A stretch of 64,000 nucleotides of DNA, taken from positions 310,001 to 374,000 of the forward strand of contig JAFLCK010000001.1 of the NCBI GenBank assembly GCA_017303615.1, read 5' to 3'. Positions 26,678 through 35,644 of this stretch are shown here, piece after piece. Made by a program: the position numbers and the translations under genes. This DNA comes from Obscuribacter phosphatis_A (lineage in GTDB: Bacteria > Cyanobacteriota > Vampirovibrionia > Obscuribacterales > Obscuribacteraceae). Each line of letters begins with the position of its first letter. Position 1 is the stretch's first letter. The notes under the pieces were generated by a model, which was not told the origin of the DNA, did not search any database, and saw only the letters and a list, made by a program, of their open reading frames with translations.

Positions 26678-27391
26678 ATGACTGCAACTATTGTAACGGC
26701 GACTGAAACTCTCGCTCCAATCACCACCGCTGCCGCTGCTGCTGTTGTTGAGCGTATCGGTATTCTCTCCAATCCTTTTTTTCGAGCTCTAGAGAACGGT
26801 AGTTTTTCTCGTGAGCAGTTTCTATTTAGCCAAGAGCAGTTCTATTTTGCTGTCTCGTATTTCTCTCGCCCGATGTCAGCTCTGATGGCTAGGCTGCCCA
26901 GCCTTCAGGGCCGGTTGAGCATTCTTGCTAATCTGGTTGATGAACTAGGGGGCTTTTGTGAGAGTCAGTGCCATGAACGTACTTTTAGTGCATTCATAGA
27001 CAGCATCGGCGGAAACAGCCGCAATTTAAGTGCTGAGAATATGGGTCCTGAGGTTATGGCTTTCAATTCCACGCTCAATTCGGTCTGTTCACACGAAGAT
27101 ATTTCAACTGCTCTGGGATGTCTTGGTATTATCGAATACAGCTTTGCCCCCATATCCAGCAAAATAGGTAATTGTGTGGTTAGGCGCGGTTGGGTCGCTG
27201 CTGAGAACCTGGTGCATTACTCCTTACACTCAAGACTTGATCATAAGCATGCAGAGGATTTCTTTGTGCAAGTTGAGCAGCAGTGGGATAATCCCAGGAC
27301 TTCTTTAGCTGTTACACAGGGGCTAGAGCTTGGCGCATATATCTTTGACCGCATGTATCGCGATCTCTATACTCGGGCGCTTTCAGTTTGA
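26678..27391 (+). CDS. Haem-oxygenase-like diiron oxidase (HDO, TenA/PqqC superfamily)
   Basis: 237 residues, all helical. The candidate ligands are Glu89 (in NLVDELG), His99, Glu153 (IEYSF), and His184, Asp188, His191 (in HSRLDHKHAEDF). The spacing of the last five matches, from memory, that of the Chlamydia CADD/HDO enzymes, so a functional dinuclear iron site is predicted; TenA and PqqC themselves lack it. HDOs catalyse N-oxygenation, C-C cleavage or desaturation in natural-product pathways. It is the last gene of the three-gene cassette, four bases after the GNAT gene, so its substrate is probably the acylated or aminocarboxypropylated product. Confidence 0.82.
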   Translation: MTATIVTATETLAPITTAAAAAVVERIGILSNPFFRALENGSFSREQFLFSQEQFYFAVSYFSRPMSALMARLPSLQGRLSILANLVDELGGFCESQCHERTFSAFIDSIGGNSRNLSAENMGPEVMAFNSTLNSVCSHEDISTALGCLGIIEYSFAPISSKIGNCVVRRGWVAAENLVHYSLHSRLDHKHAEDFFVQVEQQWDNPRTSLAVTQGLELGAYIFDRMYRDLYTRALSV

Positions 27392-27444
27392 GAGTAGGAG
27401 TTGCCCTGATAATTACAACATTGAGCGTCTGCTTTTGTCTTTTC

Positions 27445-27816
27445 TCAGTCTGCCAATAATTTGACAGAAATCTGCTTTGCGGTTATCTGCCCTGATAGTC
27501 CAACTGTGCCGTCAATATCAATATGGAAACCGTCTCTATTGGCAGTAATCGTGAGTTCTAAAATAATGTTCTGGCTGTAGAAGCCGGTTAGGTTTAAGCT
27601 TTCGATCTCTGCTATTTGCAGAACAACAATTACATCTTGAGTCTTTCTTTTGGGAGCTTCTTGCTTAACTGGACGAACCTTTATCTCACTTATGCCTTGT
27701 GTCCTTATGCAAATTTCTATAATTTCGGCATCGTGAAAGGATGGCCAGTAGCCCAATTCAGCTTCCACTTCACTAGCGCCACTTAGTAAATCAAAGTGCT
27801 CGGGTAATTCATTCAT
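27445..27816 (-). CDS. Imm50-like immunity protein, orphan
   Basis: 123 residues. LGYWPSFHDAEIIEICI near residue 21 is the hallmark of the Imm50 family, followed by alternating strands ending in ITAKQISVKLL. Such proteins neutralise polymorphic toxins, but no toxin gene is seen within the flanking genes. It is 11 bp downstream of the exported protease on the same strand and convergent with the oxidase cassette. It may be an orphan immunity gene or have been recruited for another role. Confidence 0.65.
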   Translation of the reverse strand: MNELPEHFDLLSGASEVEAELGYWPSFHDAEIIEICIRTQGISEIKVRPVKQEAPKRKTQDVIVVLQIAEIESLNLTGFYSQNIILELTITANRDGFHIDIDGTVGLSGQITAKQISVKLLAD

Positions 27817-27827
27817 TATGCAAAATC

Positions 27828-28937
27828 TTAGTTGCCGCTGAATAACTCGGGCGCGAAATCTTTCACTCTTTGGGCAGTAATTGCCGCGCCGAAATTGGTC
27901 AATTCGGTGCCGCTGGTCGACATGGCTCGTCTTGCCACCACGCCCACAACTTTGCCTCTTTGATTGACCACCGGTCCGCCGCTATTGCCGGTGGTGATGG
28001 GCGCATCCACTTGCAGTATGCGTGGTGCTACACGGCTTACTCGCCCGGTGCTGAATGTGGGCGCATAATATTTGTTTGAGTCGGCGTCAATCTGGTCGGA
28101 AGCCATTGGATAGCCAATGACTTGTATTTCTTGACCTTCCGAGGGCGGCGTTGATTCTAATTCAAGCGGCACCAACGGTGTCTTGTCCACTGTCAGTATG
28201 GCAAGATCTTGATCTTGCTCGTTGTCCGGCTTGGCATTTTTATAAAGCTTTGCCACCATGGGCGGTTGATTGGCGGGACCGGCCGGGTGCATGAAATAAC
28301 CCAGTTCGTAACTGACTAAAGCTTGGCTGAGATATTTGTTGAAAGCGGTGCGCTTTGGATCAACCTTGGTGGAAAGATTCTTTTCATAGGTGTCCCAGAT
28401 TTCATTGACTGTCTGGCGATACTGGGCTAATTCTGCTTCGGTGCGATCTTTCTTAGTTGAAATATTGACTATCTGCAGCACTTCTTTGAAGCGGTTTTCG
28501 GCATTACCGCCCCAGCCGGCAGTCTGCTCTGCATAGAGCTTCATGGCGGCATAAAAGAGCTGGCATTCTTTAATCAACTGGTCTGCTGTATCGACCACGT
28601 GCTTGTTGGTTAGAAAATAGGTTTTGTCTTTGCTGACAGTTTTTACCGGAAAGCAGGTGCCAAAGCCGACGACGCGAAATCCTTTGTCTTGCACCGATGA
28701 TGAAAAAACAGGAAATTTGTGTTTGGGTGAGAGATCGGCTAATTGTACCCAGAGGCTGTCCTTCACTTTCATTTTTAAGCCGACATTGATTTGCAGCACC
28801 TGGCTCTTTAGTCTTTTGTCCAACTTTTCCCAAGATTCCGCTGCGGCAACCGGCATCAGCACTTGCTGTAAAAGCAGCGAGCCGAGTATTGCCGCTAATG
28901 CCAAATTTCTTAAAAAAGCTGACTTCTGCGCTTTCAT
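27828..28937 (-). CDS. Exported trypsin-like serine protease (S1C type)
   Basis: 369 residues from ATG 28937, one base after the stop of the upstream DUF4127 gene (TAACATG); a GTG-type longer start is less likely. The signal peptide (LALAAILGSLLLQQVLMPVAAA) is followed by a chymotrypsin fold with His in FLTNKHVVD, Asp in DQDLAILTV and Ser in TGNSGGPVV. A helical insertion of about 90 residues separates His and Asp. No PDZ domain follows, unlike DegP. The target is unknown; envelope quality control is likely. Confidence 0.85.
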   Translation of the reverse strand: MKAQKSAFLRNLALAAILGSLLLQQVLMPVAAAESWEKLDKRLKSQVLQINVGLKMKVKDSLWVQLADLSPKHKFPVFSSSVQDKGFRVVGFGTCFPVKTVSKDKTYFLTNKHVVDTADQLIKECQLFYAAMKLYAEQTAGWGGNAENRFKEVLQIVNISTKKDRTEAELAQYRQTVNEIWDTYEKNLSTKVDPKRTAFNKYLSQALVSYELGYFMHPAGPANQPPMVAKLYKNAKPDNEQDQDLAILTVDKTPLVPLELESTPPSEGQEIQVIGYPMASDQIDADSNKYYAPTFSTGRVSRVAPRILQVDAPITTGNSGGPVVNQRGKVVGVVARRAMSTSGTELTNFGAAITAQRVKDFAPELFSGN

Positions 28938-28938
28938 G

Positions 28939-30510
28939 TTAGCTGCCCTCAAAGCCTATTTCAATTTCGAAGGTGCGGCGCCAAGGGAAGGACAGTCTTA
29001 CTGCCGGTTCGATTGAAACCGCCTGACTGATAGACTTGATAAAGGGGGAAATTTGTTCCGCCAGTCTCTGGGTGGAAGGGTCTCCATCGAGTTTTTTTCG
29101 CACCCTGGCTTGATAGGCCCAGTCATCGAGAAAGCGGGTAAAGAGACATTGTTTTTGGTGTTCGGTCAGCTTGGGGGCTGAGGGGCTGGGTTCGTGGTTT
29201 TCATTTTCTCTGTAGAACCAGTAGGCTACCGCTAGAGCCAGGGCTGAGCCCATGGTATTGCCGGTGGTGTTCCAGCCGGCATATGATTTTACTTTTGCCA
29301 TTAAGTCTGGTGCTTTGAGAAGTTCTTCTACAAGCAGTGGGTCGCCGCCGTTGGCGTAGGCGACATCGGCTAATATACAATCGCTTTCAGCGGCTCTCAG
29401 TTCTGCCAGAGTGGCATCAACTGCCGCTCTGGTATCAAGCTGACTGAGATCGGGTAGCCCGGGCAAAGTAATGTGATCGCCTTGTCTTTCGCGGGGACCG
29501 TGCACGAGCAAGGTGAAGGCTGCCTTCTTTCCTGAGTTTTTATCAGTGTTGCCGAGTGTCTCGTTATCTTCTAAAACAAAGTCTACACCGCAGGCCTTTA
29601 CTTGTGCTTTGACAGTGGCGCCGATTTCTTGACCTTCATAGCGACTGGCTATTGAGCGCGTTTCTTTCGGGCTGAAGCGCACCGAAAGCAGTGGTCGGCG
29701 CGTTGCTGTTTCGGTTTGTACGGCATAATCTATCAGGGCTCTCGAAATTAAGGTGCAGGCTACTTCGTCGGCTCCGGCGTAGGCTGTCACTCTTTCTTCC
29801 AGCTTAAGAGCGGCACATTCGGCTTCGAGTCTTTCTTTCTCTGAGACGTTTAAGCCCCAGGTGCCTGAGTCGTCTTGCGAGAAAACCAGATAATCTAAAA
29901 ATGGTGTGCCCTTAGAACGATCCATCGCCCTCAATATAAATTGATTGATTGTGAAATTGCGCAGGCGAGTGTCGAAGTAGTCTTTGCGAATGGCTTCGGG
30001 GATCTTTCTTTCTAATGATTCCAAAAGACCTGGTGTCAGTTTTTCTCTTTTGGCAAGGCGATGCAGGCAGCCCGACCATTCGAAGAGTTCGCGACCGTAG
30101 GTTTTCCAGTAGTCTTTTTCTTCGGTGTTGTCGTAGTTGTCTGAAATGCGCATTATTGAAGACTGCGCGTAAAATTTGATTTGTGGCTTGGCTGATTGTC
30201 CGAGCTGGCGCCATTTCTTGATGCGTTCCAGTCTTTCGCTTATGGTTTTTAGGTCTTCATCGGTGCGGCGTGATGTGATGAGACCGCCGTAGAGCAAGCT
30301 ATCGAGGCAGAGAATGACTGCATCGGGCGTGTTTTTTTGAATTGTGTTTTCGCAAAAGTTGAGCAGTTCTTCTATTTGGGCCGGGCGCGTGAGCGAACCA
30401 AGCATGGCTCTGGGCGGAAGAATCGGCTCTACTCGGGCTGATTTCATGATCAGTTGCGGATAGGTATAGGTTACCGGTCGGTCGTCTAGTGGTACTAGCA
30501 AAATTCGCAT
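28939..30510 (-). CDS. DUF4127 family protein
   Basis: 523 residues starting MRILLVPLDDRPVTYTYPQL, the typical DUF4127 opening. Conserved blocks follow: LDSLLYGGLITSRR, QDDSGTWGLNV, ADVAYANGGDPLLVEELL and AGWNTTGNTMGSALALAVAY. The family has no established reaction; the Asp/Asn-rich conserved loops suggest an enzyme acting on a polar substrate. No signal peptide. It is co-transcribed with the protease downstream. Confidence 0.85.
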   Translation of the reverse strand: MRILLVPLDDRPVTYTYPQLIMKSARVEPILPPRAMLGSLTRPAQIEELLNFCENTIQKNTPDAVILCLDSLLYGGLITSRRTDEDLKTISERLERIKKWRQLGQSAKPQIKFYAQSSIMRISDNYDNTEEKDYWKTYGRELFEWSGCLHRLAKREKLTPGLLESLERKIPEAIRKDYFDTRLRNFTINQFILRAMDRSKGTPFLDYLVFSQDDSGTWGLNVSEKERLEAECAALKLEERVTAYAGADEVACTLISRALIDYAVQTETATRRPLLSVRFSPKETRSIASRYEGQEIGATVKAQVKACGVDFVLEDNETLGNTDKNSGKKAAFTLLVHGPRERQGDHITLPGLPDLSQLDTRAAVDATLAELRAAESDCILADVAYANGGDPLLVEELLKAPDLMAKVKSYAGWNTTGNTMGSALALAVAYWFYRENENHEPSPSAPKLTEHQKQCLFTRFLDDWAYQARVRKKLDGDPSTQRLAEQISPFIKSISQAVSIEPAVRLSFPWRRTFEIEIGFEGS

Positions 30511-30534
30511 GGGATTTCCTTTTCTAAAATCAGC

Positions 30535-31644
30535 CTAGGGCTTGCCCGAGTCGAGGGTGGCGCCGCTGCCGATGTTTCGCTGAGATGGTGGAATAGCCGA
30601 GTCGGGTACTATCCTTACCCCTTTTTTCTTGGTCAGGTCTGCTGTTACCAGAATGCCGTTGTGTTTATCGGTTACTTCCGATGAAACCACTTGTGCCAGT
30701 TCAACTGCTTCGGGATGGCCGTCAGGCCAGACTGCCGCTTCAAAAAATAGACTTTGACCAATAAGGTCACCTTCCACCGGCGCGAAATACTTAAGATAGA
30801 GCACGCCGCTATCAGGAACTTGCCCGAGGGCCACGACTTTGCGGTCGGGACCGAGTCGCAGCACGTGGCCATATATAGGTTTGGCGCCGCTGTCGCGGTC
30901 AGCCATGGCCACCGCCGCCCACATTCCGGGTTTAGCTTTGACTGTGAACTGGGTGGGTTTGCCAAGTACCAGGCGCCCCGGTAAGTACAGTCTCGAAACT
31001 AAGAGGCGGTCGCCCAGGCTGGCTAATTTGAATCGGCTGCTCGGACCGCCTGAATTTAAGGTAAGGGCGCTTAGTTCTCCTGCCTTCTTTTGCCCACCTA
31101 GTTCTTCGCCTTTGGCGGTGAACGGGGTGGTTACCTTCTTTAGTAAGGCGGCAAGAGCGGCCTGGTTATCTTGGTATTCTTTCTCCAAAGCCTGGTTTTC
31201 TAATTCTTCGGCTGTAGGCTCTTTTTCTTTTTTCTCTTTGCGAGCCTTTGTCTTGCCCTCTGCTTGGCTTTCTTCGGTGTTTGCCGACTGCTGCTCTGCA
31301 GCATTTTTATCTTCATTTTTTGACTTGCTCGACTTGCTCGGCTTACTTGCTTTGCTTGACTTGTCTGATTTCTCTGATTTTTCTGGATTGCTCTTTGACT
31401 TATCTGCCTTGGTTTCTGGCTTGGCAGTCGACTTAACCTGTTGAACGACTTCACCGGCAGCGGCTTCGCCAGGCAGTTCGCCCGCATCTTCGCCGCTAGC
31501 CAGTTTAGCCTTGGGTTGAGCGGCCTCGGCGAAATCAATAGAACCGAGCTGGATGCAAAGAGTTAAGGCGAGGACGCCGATGATTTTGATGCCGGTATGG
31601 CTGTACCGCGCGCCTTGTTTAATCTTTCCCGAAAGCTCTCTCAT
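30535..31644 (-). CDS. Exported hypothetical protein with Lys/Ser-rich linker
   Basis: 369 residues. The signal (IIGVLALTLCIQLGSIDFAEA) is followed by a low-complexity Lys/Ser/Glu-rich segment at about 65-155 and a coiled-coil-like stretch. The C-terminal beta domain (about 205-350), with PGRLVLGKPTQFTVKAKPGM, VLRLGPDRKVVALGQ and LIGQSLFFEAAVWPDG, resembles a domain that displays ligands on the surface. It ends 25 bp before DUF4127 on the same strand. A 201-codon frame on the opposite strand is a composition shadow of the linker. Confidence 0.65.
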   Translation of the reverse strand: MRELSGKIKQGARYSHTGIKIIGVLALTLCIQLGSIDFAEAAQPKAKLASGEDAGELPGEAAAGEVVQQVKSTAKPETKADKSKSNPEKSEKSDKSSKASKPSKSSKSKNEDKNAAEQQSANTEESQAEGKTKARKEKKEKEPTAEELENQALEKEYQDNQAALAALLKKVTTPFTAKGEELGGQKKAGELSALTLNSGGPSSRFKLASLGDRLLVSRLYLPGRLVLGKPTQFTVKAKPGMWAAVAMADRDSGAKPIYGHVLRLGPDRKVVALGQVPDSGVLYLKYFAPVEGDLIGQSLFFEAAVWPDGHPEAVELAQVVSSEVTDKHNGILVTADLTKKKGVRIVPDSAIPPSQRNIGSGATLDSGKP

Positions 31645-31778
31645 GGTTTTTCATAGTAGCATCAAGAGGTCTGTTTAAGTAGAATGGTGGTCAATAGCAT
31701 TCTAAGTTATATGCTGGATTTCGGCTGCCTCAAGAGGGCGGATCAATTTTCGAAATTAGAAAAACAATCCAAGACTTC

Positions 31779-31988
31779 TTGCGGTCTTACGAAAGTCTGT
31801 TTCAGGCCTTTTGGGTGGCCATTAGTTTGCATGTCGCGCTTTTCCCGATAATCTGGATGGCTGGTTGGGCTTTACCCTGGCCTAAGTCGCCTGTTTTTAC
31901 CACGGTGGTGGAGTATGACCTGCGGCGCTGGCCTAAAGTTGCAAAACCAAAGCGCATATATGAACTGATGAGCGAGCCCGACAAATAA
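31779..31988 (+). CDS. Small membrane protein, N-terminus reminiscent of TonB-type anchors
   Basis: 69 residues from TTG 31779; an in-frame ATT or further upstream start is possible. A helix (FWVAISLHVALFPIIWMAGW) with the SLHxALF pattern seen in TonB-family anchors is followed by a Pro/Lys/Arg-rich tail (VVEYDLRRWPKVAKPKRI). It is too short for a full TonB. It precedes another very small ORF by nine bases. The sequence from 31645 to 31778 is the divergent promoter region. Confidence 0.4.
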   Translation: MRSYESLFQAFWVAISLHVALFPIIWMAGWALPWPKSPVFTTVVEYDLRRWPKVAKPKRIYELMSEPDK

Positions 31989-31997
31989 ACAGGCAAG

Positions 31998-32111
31998 ATG
32001 AAATCTTTGCGATTTGACTTGCATCGCTTTGATCGATTGTATATGTTTTGTTTATTCGCCTGGCTTTGTCTTTATAGCGCCTGGTTATCTCGTCTTGCCT
32101 GCGAGAGATAG
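31998..32111 (+). CDS. Very small putative membrane protein
   Basis: 37 residues from ATG 31998, nine bases after the previous small ORF, with CAGGCA just upstream as a weak ribosome-binding site. It has one helix (LYMFCLFAWLCLYSAWLS) between basic ends. The remaining 291 bp before recJ hold nothing that I can name. Confidence 0.35.
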   Translation: MKSLRFDLHRFDRLYMFCLFAWLCLYSAWLSRLACER

Positions 32112-32402
32112 AAAGGGCAAACTATAAGTGGAATTTTTCTTCGGGCAAGTGCCTGAGAGTGGCTTGTTCTGGGGCTCTTCGCGCAGTAGGAGGTTTTTGG
32201 ATTTGCTGAGAGATGTTTCTTCTTGTGCCTTCCTTCTTCCATGTTACGATTGCAGAAGAAGCTAGAACAGCAGTATTTGAAGAGTATATCCGTTTCGTAT
32301 GTCTATTGAGATTTGCGCATATCGGGTGTTTGTTCTTCGGTCTGGTTTTTTATTTGTCGATTCAGCAATTGGTTTTGAGTGTTTGATTGTGGCAGGGGTG
32401 AG

Positions 32403-35027
32403 ATGACGCAGAATTCCGAGAAAGCCTCAAAGATTTGGATGTTTCCGCCTGGTGAGCCGCCGTCTGACGACCTGCTGGCAGCTTGCGGCGGCTCTAAAGT
32501 CTTGGCTGGAATTCTCTTGCGTCGCGGTATCGATTCGGTCGAGTCTTGCCGGGCCTATCTAGATGAGTCAACTTACAAGCCCAGCCACTTTTCTGAGTTA
32601 CCCAATGCTCAAAAGGCTATTGAGCGCTTAGCCAAGGCTATAGAAAGCAAAGAGAAAGTCACCGTATATGGTGACTATGATGTGGATGGTATCACCGGCA
32701 CCAGTGTCTTGCTTTCTGTCTTGCGCCAACTTGGTGCTAATGTCGACTTCTATATTCCCAATCGTCTAACTGAGGGCTACGGTCTCAATCTAAAGGCTGT
32801 CAGTGTTTTGGCCAGTAAGCATCGCACCAAGCTTATAGTCACCTGTGACTGCGGCGTTTCGAATTTTTCAGAGATCAACCTGGCTAAATCTCTAGGTGTA
32901 GACGCTCTCGTTTTGGACCACCACACCATGCCCGAGATGTTGCCGCCGGCTGTGGCTGTTGTGCATCCAAAGCTGCTTGGCGAAGAGCATCCTCTCTATA
33001 ATTTGCCCGGTGTCGGCGTGGCTTACAAAGTCTGCGAAGGTCTTTTGCATCATTTTGGTCGCGGCGAAGAGTCTGACAAGTTGCTTGATTTTGTTACCTT
33101 GGGAATGATCGCCGACCTAGTGCCGCTTGTAAAAGAGAATCGCTATCTGGTCAAAGTTGGTTTACCCAAGCTGGTTAAGTCTGAAAGAATTGGCTTGCAG
33201 GCTCTTTTGCAGCAAGTGGGCGGTAAGGAAGATACTGATCTGGTTGGTTTCGGCTTGGCTCCGCGCATAAATGCAGTGGGCCGGTTATCGGATGCCGCCT
33301 CTGCCGTTGAACTAATGACCACCGAAGACCCGCAGCGGGCGCAAGAGTTAGCCCAGCAGTTGGCCCGCGAGAATGCGCGCCGGCAAGAACTTTGCGAACG
33401 CATCTTTGCCGAGGCCGATCGAAGAGTGATGACCACCTGCGATCTCGACCAAGACAAAGGCATTTGCATTTATGATGAGACCTGGCACCACGGCGTAGTC
33501 GGCATCGTTGCTTCCCGCTTGGTGGAGAAGTTTCAGCGCCCGGTCTTTATTGGGCAGCTCGATAAAGAAGAAGGTCTGGTGCGTGGTTCGGCTAGAGGCG
33601 TGGAGCAAATTGACCTCTATGAAGTGCTCAAAGACAATGAGGCGCTCTTGAATAAATGGGGCGGACATAAGATGGCTGCCGGCTTTAGTTTTGCTGTTGA
33701 GAAAGCGGAAGTGGCGGCGCGCTCTATAGTCAATACTTGCAATCGTATGATTGGTACCAAGAGTCTGCGCGGGCGGGTGGAAATTGATGCGGTGGTGAAC
33801 GCTTCAGAAATGGATCTCGGCATCGTTTCTGAGCTGAATCGTATGGCGCCTTTCGGCATGAACAACAGAAAGCCGGTCTTGGTAATTGAAGAGTTGAAAG
33901 TCAGTTCGGTTAGACCGCTTGGTAAAGAAGGCAAACATAGCCGCATGATTTTTGCCGCCGGGGACAGCCAGTTTGAATGCGTCATGTGGAATTCTCGCGG
34001 ACGCACCCCGAGCGAGGGAGAGACTGTAGATTTGGCTTTCAATGCCGAAATCAATAGTTATGGCGGCAGAGACAGATTGCAGCTGATGATGGTCGACTGG
34101 CGTCGGCACGGTGCTGCGCCTGTGGTTGATGAGCCTGAGAAGACCAACGAATCGCACAGTGCCTCTAGCGGCAAAGCAGTCGATAACGTCAAGCGTGCGG
34201 GCATTTCACCAGCGCCGGCTCTAGCTATAGAAGAGACCGAGGCAGACATAAATTCGCAAGATATAGATGAACTGACTAAGAGTGCCAACCTGGTTAAGAG
34301 TCAGTCGCTTGTGCGGCTTACATTTAAAGATTTGAGAGCTTATGCCGGACGTGCCGATGTCATTGCCAAGGCGGTCGGTAAGCTAAGCGGGGTGTTTCTT
34401 TTTGGCGAGGAAGCGACCAAGATTTCCGCCCCCGACCTCAAGAAGTTCGAGTTCCAAGATCGCACCCAGCTAAAGGCCGCTGAGCATTTATTGGTCTGGC
34501 AGTATCCGCCTTCTTTGAAGAATTTCCAAGACCTGCTCTTTGCCACCAGAGCTAAAACTGTTTATCTGGTAGGTGAACGCGAAGATGACCTGGAGCCTCA
34601 AGATCCTGCTCAGTTTATGAAGCAGCTTTTGGGCCTGATTCGTTTTGCCGTCAACCAGCGCGATGGTCAAGTGGAAGGCGACAAACTGGCTGCCCTTTTA
34701 GGCGCCACCAAGATGTCAGTGGCTTTGGCGCTGGCTGCTCTCAAGCGGGTGCATTGGATCGATTGGTTTACCGAGAACGGCATTATCTATTTAGATCTGC
34801 TTGGCTCCCCGGTGGCCAGTGTAGAAGAGACTCCCGAGTACAAGCAACTGCTTGCTTCTTTGGCTCAGACCGATAAGTTCCGTAAGTGGTGCTCGCAATG
34901 CAGCATGAAAGAGCTACAATTAGCTCTCATACCCAACCAGATTGGGCTAAGCGGCGAGCCGGAAGTTCTGGGCGCCGAGGCTGAAAAGCTGAAAGGCTCA
35001 CCGTCTATCACTATTGATGAGCGGTGA
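32403..35027 (+). CDS. recJ: Single-stranded-DNA-specific exonuclease RecJ
   Basis: 874 residues from ATG 32403 with AGGGGTGAG just upstream (a TTG at 32379 is less likely). The DHH family motifs are in order: VYGDYDVDGITG (motif I), LIVTCDCGVS (II) and VLDHHTMPE (III). The DHHA1 motif is GGHKMAAGFSF and an OB domain follows. It degrades single-stranded DNA 5' to 3' in recombination and mismatch repair. It carries a C-terminal extension of about 240 residues with a winged-helix-like end (DKLAALLGATKMSVALALAA), longer than the E. coli protein (577 residues) and like RecJ of several other phyla. It overlaps the region upstream of apt. Confidence 0.95.
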   Translation: MTQNSEKASKIWMFPPGEPPSDDLLAACGGSKVLAGILLRRGIDSVESCRAYLDESTYKPSHFSELPNAQKAIERLAKAIESKEKVTVYGDYDVDGITGTSVLLSVLRQLGANVDFYIPNRLTEGYGLNLKAVSVLASKHRTKLIVTCDCGVSNFSEINLAKSLGVDALVLDHHTMPEMLPPAVAVVHPKLLGEEHPLYNLPGVGVAYKVCEGLLHHFGRGEESDKLLDFVTLGMIADLVPLVKENRYLVKVGLPKLVKSERIGLQALLQQVGGKEDTDLVGFGLAPRINAVGRLSDAASAVELMTTEDPQRAQELAQQLARENARRQELCERIFAEADRRVMTTCDLDQDKGICIYDETWHHGVVGIVASRLVEKFQRPVFIGQLDKEEGLVRGSARGVEQIDLYEVLKDNEALLNKWGGHKMAAGFSFAVEKAEVAARSIVNTCNRMIGTKSLRGRVEIDAVVNASEMDLGIVSELNRMAPFGMNNRKPVLVIEELKVSSVRPLGKEGKHSRMIFAAGDSQFECVMWNSRGRTPSEGETVDLAFNAEINSYGGRDRLQLMMVDWRRHGAAPVVDEPEKTNESHSASSGKAVDNVKRAGISPAPALAIEETEADINSQDIDELTKSANLVKSQSLVRLTFKDLRAYAGRADVIAKAVGKLSGVFLFGEEATKISAPDLKKFEFQDRTQLKAAEHLLVWQYPPSLKNFQDLLFATRAKTVYLVGEREDDLEPQDPAQFMKQLLGLIRFAVNQRDGQVEGDKLAALLGATKMSVALALAALKRVHWIDWFTENGIIYLDLLGSPVASVEETPEYKQLLASLAQTDKFRKWCSQCSMKELQLALIPNQIGLSGEPEVLGAEAEKLKGSPSITIDER

Positions 35028-35050
35028 TGGAAAAACAAGGAAGTAAAGAG

Positions 35051-35635
35051 ATGACCGCTAAAACTGAGAATGCCAAGGTGACTCTGCCCCTCACACCAGA
35101 GCGCCAGGACTGGCTTAAGTCGACCATTAGAGACATTCCCGATTTTCCCAAACCGGGCATTATCTTTAAAGATCTCACCACTTTGATGAAGAATGCCGAG
35201 GCATTTGCCTGCGTTCTCAATAGTCTCTCTAACACCTCCGAAAAGCTCAATCCTACTGTTGTGGTCGGTATTGAAGCTCGGGGCTTCATTTTGGCACCAG
35301 CCGTGGCTCACCACCTGGGTGTTGGTTTTGTGCCGGTGCGCAAACCGGGCAAGCTGCCCTACAATGTCGAGCGTGTTTCTTACGCTCTCGAATATGGCGA
35401 AGACACCGTCGAAGTGCATAAAGATGCAGTGGGTAAGGGTGATAGAGTGGTTATCATCGACGACCTGTTGGCTACCGGAGGCACAGCTTTGGCTGCCAGA
35501 CAGCTGATGGAGAAGTTGGGTGCCGAAGTGGTCGGAGCCGGTTTCGTTGTCGAACTGGACTTCCTCTCTGGTCGTGAAAAGTTGCTTGCCGGAAAAGAAG
35601 GCGCGCTTGAGGTCTTCTCAGTTATTCAATACTGA
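35051..35635 (+). CDS. apt: Adenine phosphoribosyltransferase
   Basis: 194 residues from ATG 35051, with AAGGAAG seven bases upstream; earlier starts at 35024 or 35027 overlap the recJ stop and lack such a site. IRDIPDFPKPGIIFKDLTTL near the N-terminus, the VVVGIEARGFILAPAVA loop and the PRPP motif VVIIDDLLATGGTA are diagnostic. It converts adenine and PRPP to AMP in purine salvage. The recJ-apt order may be one transcript; the same pairing, with relA, is familiar from other bacteria, and a MESH1-like hydrolase gene lies at 60 kb here. Confidence 0.95.
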   Translation: MTAKTENAKVTLPLTPERQDWLKSTIRDIPDFPKPGIIFKDLTTLMKNAEAFACVLNSLSNTSEKLNPTVVVGIEARGFILAPAVAHHLGVGFVPVRKPGKLPYNVERVSYALEYGEDTVEVHKDAVGKGDRVVIIDDLLATGGTALAARQLMEKLGAEVVGAGFVVELDFLSGREKLLAGKEGALEVFSVIQY

Positions 35636-35644
35636 TTTAGGCAG

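Noticed and set aside
30839..31444. 201-codon plus-strand frame opposite the Lys/Ser-rich exported protein
   Set aside because: Ser/Leu/Phe-rich composition shadow of the low-complexity linker; no ribosome-binding site.
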